NCBI GenBank assembly: GCA_009829735.1
Contig: CM020619.1
Coordinates: forward strand, 27,368,063-27,432,062
Reading direction: 5' to 3'
Source: Pyropia yezoensis
Lineage: Eukaryota; Rhodophyta; Bangiophyceae; Bangiales; Bangiaceae
DNA length: 64,000 nt
How positions within the stretch are numbered: the first letter of the stretch is position 1; each line of letters starts with the position of its first letter. The notes beneath the pieces were generated by a model, which saw nothing but the letters and a program-made list of their open reading frames with translations, was not told the origin of the DNA and made no database searches. This document shows positions 31,574 to 40,176 of the stretch, in pieces. Made by a program: the position numbers and the translations under genes.

Positions 31574-32905
31574 TTAAATCCATGCATTATCGGATGAAAC
31601 ATGTGCAACTACCGACGAGGAGCGCCGAGACATCCTGAACAAACGACAGAAGCTCTCCTTGTCAACGTACAGAGCGAGAAGGCGCATGGCCTTCTCACTC
31701 ACGAAGCCCCCAGACGCAATCACATCCGCAAGTGACGCATGCGGGAAAGAGTCCATAAAACGACGCTCAAAGCGGTTGCAAGACTGGAGGTAAGAGTAAC
31801 ACGCTGAGTTGGTGACCCAGTGTCCCCTCTTCATGATCTCGACGTCCGGAACGCCAAGCTGCTTGACAGGTGGACTCCTCCACGCTTGAATGAGTGAGTT
31901 TCGAGGAAGTGGTAGGCCTCAACGCCAGCCACGTCCAAGCTCGACCAAAGACCCTCGAGGAAGTCCTTGTCGTTCAAATGCACGTCCGCACGGATCTCAA
32001 TAGCACCGGAAGAGGTCGGCGCGAAACGGCAGAACAAGTAGCCGTCTTCTTCGCCGCGCACCAGCAAGTACAAGGAAACAGCAAGCACCGGGTCCGCGCG
32101 TGGATCACCTGCTACCCAAGGGACGCCCTCTAGGAAGTGACGACCGCCTTCTCGCGACGTCTTTGTGAGGTCTTTCAAGTCGACATTGAAGCCCGTGTTG
32201 CCAAACAGGTCCGTTGTCCGCACAATGTCCTCGCGACTGCTCCAGAAGAACGTTGTCGTGCCCCGGCAAGCAGTGTTCAAGCACGACTCATGCAATGCAG
32301 GTCACGAGGAAAGAAAATAGTTCGGATGGGGTGCAGGGGTACACGTCTGATGGAAGCTCTTGTGGACGGTCCGCAATGCTCTGGCAAGAAGATCTCAGGA
32401 AACATACCGGATCTGGGACACCTCGTCGAAGCGGAGCAAGAGAAATGTCGCCATCAACATGGCAGCATGCTGACGCAGACGGTCAGGATGGACATTGTCA
32501 GCCCCCGTAAGGAAGTGGTCGAAGAACGCGCACATGTGACCGAACTCTGGAGGAGCACCTGGCAGCAGGACCTTGCCATCTTTCGCCAGCTGAGATTTGT
32601 GGGCACGCTTCGCCTTCTCAACATCATCGCTGTCATTTTGATTGCCCGAAAAGGCGGCCTAACCAGAAGCGGACGTGCCAGTGGTCCATCGCCCCTTACA
32701 GTTCAGCTCGTGGAAAAAGATGGTCATCTGCGCAGAAATGTGATTCGCAGTAGACAAGGCCAGCTTCCATTGCCTCATGCGTGCGTAGAAGAAGTTGGCA
32801 ACGTGGGCCGCAGTGGGCGAGTCAATCTTGTAGGGATCGACGCCGACTTTCTGGCAGAAAGCTAAGTATTCCCGCCTCATGTCTTTGTGCATCGACTTGC
32901 TGTAC
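31574..32905 (-). pseudogene. Decayed tyrosine recombinase (Crypton-like)
   Basis: Minus-strand remnant of a phage-integrase-fold recombinase in shifted frames. The N-terminal helical DNA-binding domain (EYLAFCQKVGVDP..., ANHISAQMTIFFHEL) lies at about 32900-32680. The segment with the first catalytic Arg, LLLRFDEVSQI, is at about 32420-32450. THSFKRGG at about 31880-31905 is the HxxR box, with Lys where Arg is expected. MKRGHWVTNSACYSYLQ at about 31780-31834 holds the late H/W and the Tyr nucleophile. At least two frame breaks and one stop separate these. Crypton-type elements carry such genes. It lies on the same strand as, and next to, the RecQ-like remnant. Its 5' end abuts an inserted retroelement fragment. 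Confidence 0.65.
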
Positions 32906-33120
32906 AGCGGCCGCTCCCAAGTAGGGAGGCCGGTGGCGGGACACTTACTTGTACTGAAAGTAAAATGGAGCTCGCTGCCAGGCTCGAGAAGCTCATCCCT
33001 AAAGTCAGGGCTGGGATGGATGAAGCGCTGAAGCGCTATAAACGTACTTTTGACAAGAAGGTACGTAACGTCAAGTAAGTCCCCAAGCAGGGAGACTGGG
33101 TGCTGGCACATTCACATACC

Positions 33121-33532
33121 CTGACTGGGGGGTAAGCTGGTGTCTTATACGAAGGGACCATACCATGTCTTTCGTACTGATGGGTGGCGGTTCACCATCG
33201 AAAGTGACGACGGGATCCGTACAGTAAGCGGAGAGGACGTGGTGAAAATTGCACCACCTCCTCCAGGCGACCCAGCTTGGGCGCGTGCGCTGAAAGTGTG
33301 GCGCTTGCCATCGCTGCCTGCGAGCCCTGACTGGGGCGTAAGCTGGTGTCTTATACGAAGGGACCATACCATGTCTTTCGTACTGATGGGTGGCGGCTCA
33401 CCATCGAAAGTGACGATGGGATCCGTACAGTAAGCGGAAAGAACGTGGTGAAAGTGGCACCACCTCCTCCAGGCGACCCAGCTTGGGCGCGTGCGCTGAA
33501 AGTGTGGCGCTTGCCATCGCTGCCTGCGAGCA
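33121..33532 (+). repeat. 206-base tandem duplication within the pol fragment
   Basis: Units 33121-33326 and 33327-33532 are nearly identical and both begin CTGACTGGGG. They duplicate the segment encoding the region between integrase and chromodomain. Confidence 0.85.
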
Positions 33533-33865
33533 ACAATGGCCCGCAGGAGTTCGCGGTTGATAAGTTCATCGACCACGGCTGGGATGAGGATAGTGACGCC
33601 TCATGTTGAGGGTGCGTTGGTTTGGCTATCGTGCCAAGGACTATACTTGGGAGTATATAGAGGAACTCCCGGTTGAGAAGTTCCGGGCTTACTGCGCCCG
33701 GAACGATATCGGCCCTGACCATCCTCCCTCAACGTGAGGGAAGGTCCAGTGGCTGTGCCAAGAGAGTGCTTCAATTCGAAGTGGTACGCAGGGTGGCTTT
33801 TACTACAGCCGTAAACCTCTCACTCTCTCAACAAAAGCACCTGCCAACAAGGCACGCATGCTAGA

Positions 33866-35085
33866 CTACCCACCCTCACGTGGAGGGGAACGGCGAGACC
33901 CACGTCGAAACCGATCCCCGCTAGTCAGCGGAGCCGGCGGTTCCAAGTCGGAACCGTCATGACCAACACAGTCGCGAATACGACGACAGCTGCGGTTAGT
34001 AGTCTGCTTGGTATTGCGCGCAAGTTGGCGACGCAGACGCCGGACCGACTCGGTCTCGGACGGGGTGGATGACTCCGACTCGGAGCAAGACAACTCGTCT
34101 TCCGACACGGAGGGAGAACGCCGCGAGTGGCGGCGACGAAGACGACGAGGCGAGTACGCTCGGCTCGCCCGACGCTTGCCGCGCCCAAATGGGGCCGACA
34201 ACGACATGATGGAGCCGATACGAGCCAATTCGGCCGTCATATACTCTGCAACCGACTCGCAACTAGCAGTCGAGACGACAGTGCGATCGCGCTCCTCAAG
34301 TTGGATAGCCTCCGACGTTTGGAGGGTGGCAGCCGACGCGGCCATCCACGACAGGGTGCGCACGAACGTGGTGATTACCATCTCAGAAGTTAAGGGCGCG
34401 GTCGGTAACACCAACGTGGGGTAGACCGTGAGTAGAGTAGCTTCCAAGTTGGGAGACACAGGGGTGGACGACTCCACCGCGACGCCGACCGGGATGTCCC
34501 CGTGCGGCTGGAACGGGAGAGGAGGAAGAAGAGGGGCTCGCTGACTAGGCGGAGCCCGAGGGTAGCCGTGACCCCGAGTTGGGGCCGCCAAAGCGCCTTG
34601 CGCCAGGTACTCTTGGTGCGTAGCTACTCCCACCACCGACATCTTGTCTGGAGGCGGCGCAGTGTGGCGCTTCACCCCCGGGGCATACGGGTAGTCCCCG
34701 ATGCCCAACCCCTCCTTGAGTACCACCCGGCCGTCGTGAAGTTTACGACCGACCCAGACAAAGTGGCGTACTGAGCCTTCCTCCTTGGACCCGTGGGAGG
34801 ATCGGCGCAACTTAGGCTCGATGCTCCCCCACTCGATGAGTTCGTGGAGTCTCAGCATCTTCTCAAGTAGAGAGAGCTGGCCCGCCGAGCACCCCTCAGC
34901 AACTAGCCGAAGGGTAAGCTGCTCCAAACCTTGGATCAGGCTGGGTGACAAGTGCCACAACATCTCGCGTCGCTGTACGCTCGCTACCCAGGTCGACATA
35001 ACCTTGAGGAGCCACAGTGTTGCCAGCATGGCGAACACTAAGTGGTCCGGGCTAGCCGTCAACAAGATGGAGCCAAAGTGCACCC
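33866..35085 (-). pseudogene. Antisense ORF fragment of the truncated element
   Basis: About 400 open codons on the minus strand, aligned along their length with the element 2 antisense protein (HFGSILL for HFGTVML, QRREMLWHLS for QRRGMLWHLP, and the same Arg/Ser tail). The N-terminal half is missing. The frame has stayed open while pol in the same fragment is wrecked. Confidence 0.7.
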
Positions 35086-35100
35086 ACCCCCCGCGACGCG

Positions 35101-36300
35101 TTGAAGGCGTGGGAGGCTGCCTCGTACAAGGCGGCTGTGGGGTGTTTGACGCGCGGCATTGAGGACCTGACCGGCGGGGGGTGTGCCGCCTTGCGCCTCC
35201 TGACTCTGTCGGTCCGCACCGCGGCGTGCACGGGAATCGCTGCCGCGAGGATGGCAACGCAACACCAAGAGAGCCACCTGTTCCCCCTCCCGTCTGTCGA
35301 TAAGGGGGCCCAGAGCTGGTTGCGGTACCTGCCGTTTCTGATCGCCGTCTTCCGGCGGGGTGTCGACAAGCCGTACGCGCCGGTGCCCGCCACATCAGCG
35401 ACAATGCACCGGTACGGAACGGTAACGCTGGCAATGCGGGCGCGTATTGTGAAACGGCTGCTGCCCACAGACGCCACTCTGGTCGGTGACGTGGACGAGT
35501 ACGGCGCGGTGGCCATTGCGGCGCGCGTGCGCGTTGGCCCAATTGGGTCCCGCTCGTCAAAGGTCGGGTCCGACATGCACACCCACAACGCCGGCTGTGC
35601 CTTTACCGTCACCCGCCAGGCGACGGCGGCAGAGGCAGACGCGGCTGACGTGGAGGCCGTCACCCGCCGGCCAAGCGGCTACCGCGTGCGGGCTCGTGTG
35701 TCGGTCTCACCCGCAGCGCAGCTGGAGAAGCAGGGCTTTCCCAAGCAGTCTGTGCGGACCATGAACCCCGTTCCTTTGGACCCGGGCGACAAGGAAATCC
35801 TGGTTTCGACAAGCACAGGCCACCACCCTGACGATTGGGTCGACCAGCCGTACGTCCGTCGTCGCAGGTGGGCGCCGGCGAATATGGTGGCCCTCGACGC
35901 GCTGAAGCGCGCGGCAATAGCAGTGGTCGGCGTGGCGGTCGCCCCCATTGGCAGTCCTCACGAGGCGGTGCGTGGCTACGTGGCCATGGCGGCTGCTGCC
36001 GTGGAGCTGCCCCCCCAGCCCCGAGGCCCGAAGCGCAAGTCGTCGAGACCGGCGGGAGGGCGTGCCCGCAGGTCCACCGACGGGGGGGGTGCGGGTGGTG
36101 GCAGACTCCATCGGGATGCCCGGCAGGCGCTGCAGGCGGATCTGCGAGACATGCTGGGCACCACCCCCCGCAGATGGTGGTCGGTGCCCCGGAACAAGGC
36201 GGTGGACGTTGCCTTTCGGTGCTTCTACCGGGCCGCCCGGCGCCACGTGCGTCTGCCACGCAATGTAGACCCTGGTGTGGCCGCGTACGCGGCGAGCAAG
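35101..36300 (+). pseudogene. Unrecognised ORF, 5' part, interrupted by element 3
   Basis: 400 codons with no family that I recognise, probably lacking their original start because the truncated retroelement ends just upstream. Features: a helical Ala-rich beginning, a segment with TMHRYGTVTLAMRARIVKRL, and a basic Gly/Arg region before DMLGTTPRRWWSVPRNKAVD. Codon use and GC match the host-like region. The frame runs to AAYAASK at 36300 and resumes at 56185. Because it lies just upstream of a PIF/Harbinger transposase on the same strand, it could be the accessory protein such transposons carry, but no Myb/SANT domain is evident. Confidence 0.45.
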
Positions 36301-36663
36301 TGTAGCACAATAGGGATCCGTCGCGCGTCCACTCTCAGGGAACACTCACCAAGGGGGATCGGCACCAACGTCACCGGGAGGCCACGGTTGCTGTCCTTGG
36401 AGCGCAAGCCACGGGACCAAGATGGGAGCCCAAATGGGAGGGGTTTGTTGTTCTACCTTGGCCGGCGGTGGATTCGCCACCGGCCCCCTCGTTATAAACC
36501 CTCGGAGACACTACTAACTACCCTCCACCCCAAGATGCAAGTCCCTCTGGTCATACGTAACTTATAGATACCGTGACCAGCTCGGACTCTCAAATTGGAA
36601 GTTAAGGATTAGAAGTAGCCCCCCTAATATTAGGGTCACAATACGGACAACCATATTGCTACA
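36301..36663 (-). repeat. Element 3 LTR A (left end)
   Basis: 363 bases, TGTAGC...GCTACA in plus orientation. One visible difference from LTR C (CCACGG against CCAAGG). TTATAAAC on the plus strand at 36492-36499 is nearly symmetric and could serve either direction. Confidence 0.95.
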
Positions 36664-36676
36664 TATCCCCCCCTTA
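36664..36676 (-). other. Polypurine tract of element 3
   Basis: Minus strand AAGGGGGGGATA immediately before the 3' LTR. Confidence 0.65.
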
Positions 36677-37249
36677 GATTCGGCCCGTCCTCGGGTCGAG
36701 TTGCATTCGGGTTACCGAATGTAAGTGGGTCGCGTGACTGTTTACCCGTCGGGTGGGGCTTTGCGCCCCGTCGCGACAGACACCCCTTTTCGAGGTTGCC
36801 GAGGGGGGTGCCTCCCTTTGCGTGGTACACACACACGATCCGTTTTCCGGACCGTTAAATTCCCGATGCGGGTTGCTGTTCGCGCCCCCCCTTTCCGAGG
36901 GGTGGTGCAAGCGGATCCGCCACCAGGTGCCTGGGGGTAGGGGGGCCCCTCTCGTGTGGACGATTGAGTGGGGGGCGGGGGCTGCCCGCGTTGTGTGGGG
37001 GCGGTTGGGGGTGACCCCCCGTACTTACCCCGTGTGTGGGTGTGGCCCCGTCCCGCCCAGGTGCCTGGGTGGAGCGCGGTCGTAGCCCCGTGGGGCGCGG
37101 GTCGACCCGCGTGCCTGCGGCGCTTCTCGTGGCCGTTTGTGGTCATAAGCGCGGGTGTCCGCGCTTCCCTGGCTCGTCCCGGTTATCCCACCGTACCGGG
37201 TTGTAGCCGTCGACGGCTTGTGGGCGCGGGGGATTCCGCACCCGTTATC

Positions 37250-39697
37250 ATGTCCTATCCCCAGGTGCTTGAAGAGGAGGAAGACCTCCTGATCGGGGAG
37301 GAGATGGAGGACGACGCGCCTGTCGGTCCCGACGCCGCGCGTTACGGGGTGAGCTCGTCTGACGACGACGGGCCTGCGGTGTCCGTCCGTCTGTCGGCCG
37401 GAGGACTGTCGTCCGTGTGCAGCGGCACGACGGTGCCGTCGGCCGGAGGTCAACCCGGCGGTCAACCGCGCGTGGCGGCTTCTACCCCCTCTCTGCCGGC
37501 TGCCCGGATGGGGCCTGGTGCCGGTGCCGGCTCACCGCAGGTACCTCAAGATGGTCCGCCCTGCGGCGGAGGTCGCGACCCGCAGCCGACTCCGGCTGGT
37601 CAAGGTGGTCCGGGTGTCCGGGCGGTGACTCCTCGAGGCGGTCCCGACGTTGACGCGGGTGGTGGTGGCGGTGCGACACCCGGTGCGGCGGGTCAAGACG
37701 GTGCGGGTGTCCGCATGGCCGGGGCTCCGGCTCCGGAGGCTGTCCAAGTGCCTTCCCCTTCCGAGGCGGGGGCTACGCCGACGGGTGGTGCCGGCGCCGG
37801 TGCCGTACCTGCGGTGCCGCGGGCGTCGAGCGGTCAAGACGCTCCTTCTCCCATGGCGGTTGACACCGGGAGTTACTCCGGGCGGGCGCCCGCCCTTCTT
37901 CTTCCTCCTCGGCCTCGTCCATCTCCGACGTCGGCCCCTCTGCCGGTGGTGCGTCCCCCGGCGCCCCCGATTCTTCCTCGTCCTGCCCGGGTTGCCCCGT
38001 TGGGTGGCGGCGTCGCCGTGGCGGCGGGTCAACCCGCCATGTCGGTGTCCGACTTGGTGGCTCGGGTTCGAGGCCTCACGGTGCAAGAGTCGATGGAGTC
38101 CGATGGGCGTATGCGGGTGGACTTCCACCTGGTGCATCCCCGTGGAGAATCCTCCCGGCGCGTCAAGGTGGACCCGTGCTGGGAGCGGGAGTTGGTGCGG
38201 CTGGTCAACCAGCCGAACGCGGTCCGGGTGGAACACCATTGGATCCTGAGTCAGCCGGACGACCGGCATGCGCAGCTCTGGCGCACCCGGGTGATACGGG
38301 GTGAGGTCTACCTCGACCCCAACTTCGGGGTCTGCGACTTGATTGCCCCCGCGTTGCCGCGGGAGATTGACTACCCGGCTAGTGCTCGGGGGATTGCGGC
38401 GGCGGCGGAGCCGGTTGCGTTTGGGGAGACGGTGAGCCGTACCGGTCGGTATCCCGACTTTGACTACTACCCGGGGGTACCCCCGTATCTGTCGTTGACG
38501 GCTCCCTACCCGCCCATGGCGGGGTTGAAGTCGGCGTCGAGTTGGCGACGTAACCATGGTGTCATGGCGGATGCGTTCCGCACGGATATAACGTGTGCGT
38601 TGCAGACCGGCAACGGTCGTGCTCCGGTATACACTCCCGTGCGCCCGCCGCTATGGCAGGAGGGGTGGGAACCCGCCCCTGCTTTCCGGTTTGACACCGG
38701 CTCCTGTCTTCGCTACTTCGGGAGTGTGTTGGCCTCGCGACCGGTCCACCCGTTGCAGGGTACCTTCACCCTTGAGGTTACCCTCGGGCAGGCTTCATCC
38801 TTCTTGCTGTCCGTCCGCCGGCAGGGTCGTCTGATTCATCTTCCGACGGGTGTCCGTCGGCACATCGCGCAGTTGGGCGTGGATCTGATAGCTGCCAAGA
38901 CCGGGTTGGCCCAGGAGTTCGAAGCCCTGCTGGCTGTTCACGATGCCGTGAACTGGGCTGGGGTGTTGGCCCTTCCCCCGTACCGGGACCCGCAGGCTGG
39001 GGCTTCCCCCTTGCCTCGTCACTCGTTGCGTGTCCGGCGTACTCAGCCGGGTGAGCCTAGTTGCCATGGGTGGGCGTCCACCGAGGCCGTTCCTGACCTG
39101 GGTATTCCCATGGTTATCCATGACCCTCTTCAGGTCCTTGCTCCGTGGTTCGGTAACCCGATGCCGGCGGCGGTTGGCCGTCGTCCCCGAGAGTGGGGCT
39201 CTGTGGGTGGGGAGCGTGAGGTGTCCCGTCGTCGGGCGGAGTACCGCCGTGGTTACGGTGGAGCCCCTTCGGTAGGGTCCTACCGGGCCTCGTATCAGGT
39301 GCCACCGGCTCCGGTGGTAGCCGTGTCGGCTCCTGTGGCTCCTCTGGCTGCGCCAGTGTCACCTCCCGCCCCTGTCCTACATGACGGGGGTCCCTGTCTC
39401 TGGTATGAAGGCGTTGACGCCCTTGTTACCCGCGCAATGCGTGGGGGTCTCTCTGTTAGCTGGGGGGATATCCCCCCAGGTGCTGCGCTGGTTGGGTCAG
39501 CGCGTTGCTTTGGTGGCGTGCTGGACCGCCTCCAGAAAGATCTGGAGGACGTGGAGGCTGGCCGCAGCACCCTCGTCCAGCTATGCACCGAGGTAACTCG
39601 GGTGGTCGACCGTCGTGACGTTGCCGACCGGTGGAGCACGGAGGTCTACGCGCTTACGCGTGAGTGGCCTCCCTCGGGCAGTGGGTCTACCCACTGA
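37250..39697 (+). CDS. Element 3 antisense ORF (unknown protein, about 815 aa)
   Basis: Intact reading frame opposite to gag-pol. I choose the ATG at 37250 (MSYPQVLEEEEDLL); the frame is open from 36968 without an ATG. It starts about 590 bases from the LTR and ends 479 bases from the pol stop. An acidic N-terminus is followed by about 250 Pro/Gly/Ala residues. A folded-looking part includes VDFHLVHPRGESSRRVKV, FDYYPGVPPYL and the domain shared with the other families: RYFGSVLAS, VRRQGRLIHLPTG, GLAQEFEALL and HDAVNWAGVLALP (about 38712-38980). The end contains a helical segment (LQKDLEDVEAGRSTLVQLC). No catalytic motif or membrane helix is seen. Function unknown. Confidence 0.78.
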   Translation: MSYPQVLEEEEDLLIGEEMEDDAPVGPDAARYGVSSSDDDGPAVSVRLSAGGLSSVCSGTTVPSAGGQPGGQPRVAASTPSLPAARMGPGAGAGSPQVPQDGPPCGGGRDPQPTPAGQGGPGVRAVTPRGGPDVDAGGGGGATPGAAGQDGAGVRMAGAPAPEAVQVPSPSEAGATPTGGAGAGAVPAVPRASSGQDAPSPMAVDTGSYSGRAPALLLPPRPRPSPTSAPLPVVRPPAPPILPRPARVAPLGGGVAVAAGQPAMSVSDLVARVRGLTVQESMESDGRMRVDFHLVHPRGESSRRVKVDPCWERELVRLVNQPNAVRVEHHWILSQPDDRHAQLWRTRVIRGEVYLDPNFGVCDLIAPALPREIDYPASARGIAAAAEPVAFGETVSRTGRYPDFDYYPGVPPYLSLTAPYPPMAGLKSASSWRRNHGVMADAFRTDITCALQTGNGRAPVYTPVRPPLWQEGWEPAPAFRFDTGSCLRYFGSVLASRPVHPLQGTFTLEVTLGQASSFLLSVRRQGRLIHLPTGVRRHIAQLGVDLIAAKTGLAQEFEALLAVHDAVNWAGVLALPPYRDPQAGASPLPRHSLRVRRTQPGEPSCHGWASTEAVPDLGIPMVIHDPLQVLAPWFGNPMPAAVGRRPREWGSVGGEREVSRRRAEYRRGYGGAPSVGSYRASYQVPPAPVVAVSAPVAPLAAPVSPPAPVLHDGGPCLWYEGVDALVTRAMRGGLSVSWGDIPPGAALVGSARCFGGVLDRLQKDLEDVEAGRSTLVQLCTEVTRVVDRRDVADRWSTEVYALTREWPPSGSGSTH

Positions 39698-40176
39698 GGA
39701 GTGCTATTGTTTGTGCGGGAGAGGGCCCCGGCAACCCTTATGGTAGCCGGGTAGTAGTGAGTATAAACTCATCCCCCGCTGGGGGCATTGCTTGCCTCTG
39801 TTTGCTGCCCTGGGGAGTACCCCTTCTGGCTCAGTAGTGCCTTGCCTCCCGTCCAACTTCTTCCGGTTGGTTCATGCTTGGGGAGGTTATCCTCCCTCAC
39901 TTTGTGTCTTGGCTTTGGGAGGTCATCCTCCCGTGTAAGCCCCCTAGTTACTTCGATATTATCGAGGTTAGCCTTTACCTTTAAGTTAAGTTATTAAGGT
40001 TCAGGTTTTACTTAGTTACCTAAGCTTAGCTCTACTTAGTTACCTAAGCTTGGTTCGACTTAGAAACCTAAGTCTGATTTGACTTAGAAACCTAAGTCTG
40101 CCATAACCATGTCACACCCTACTTAGTAGGTATAAGCCTCACCCCCCAACAGCCGAAGTCGGTGTCGGTTGGGTTG
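39698..40176. other. Convergent spacer of element 3 with hairpin array
   Basis: Non-coding spacer between the 3' ends of the antisense ORF and pol. It is filled with short inverted repeats: TCCCCCGCTGGGGGC, GGGGAGTACCCC, GGAGGTTATCCTCC, GGGAGGTCATCCTCCC, TCGATATTATCGA, and four successive CTTAG...CTAAG hairpins at 40011-40098. A duplicate lies at 48754-49232. Confidence 0.8.

Larger units (their letters stand above)
32906..35085 (+). mobile_element. Truncated Ty3/gypsy fragment related to element 2
   Basis: Plus-orientation piece without LTRs. It holds the end of pol (integrase C-terminus and chromodomain-like KFIDHGWDED), the convergent spacer, and most of the antisense ORF. Pol is broken by stops, frameshifts and a 206-base tandem duplication. 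Similarity to element 2 starts abruptly at about 32906 inside the recombinase remnant and ends at about 35085 beside the next ORF. Confidence 0.8.
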
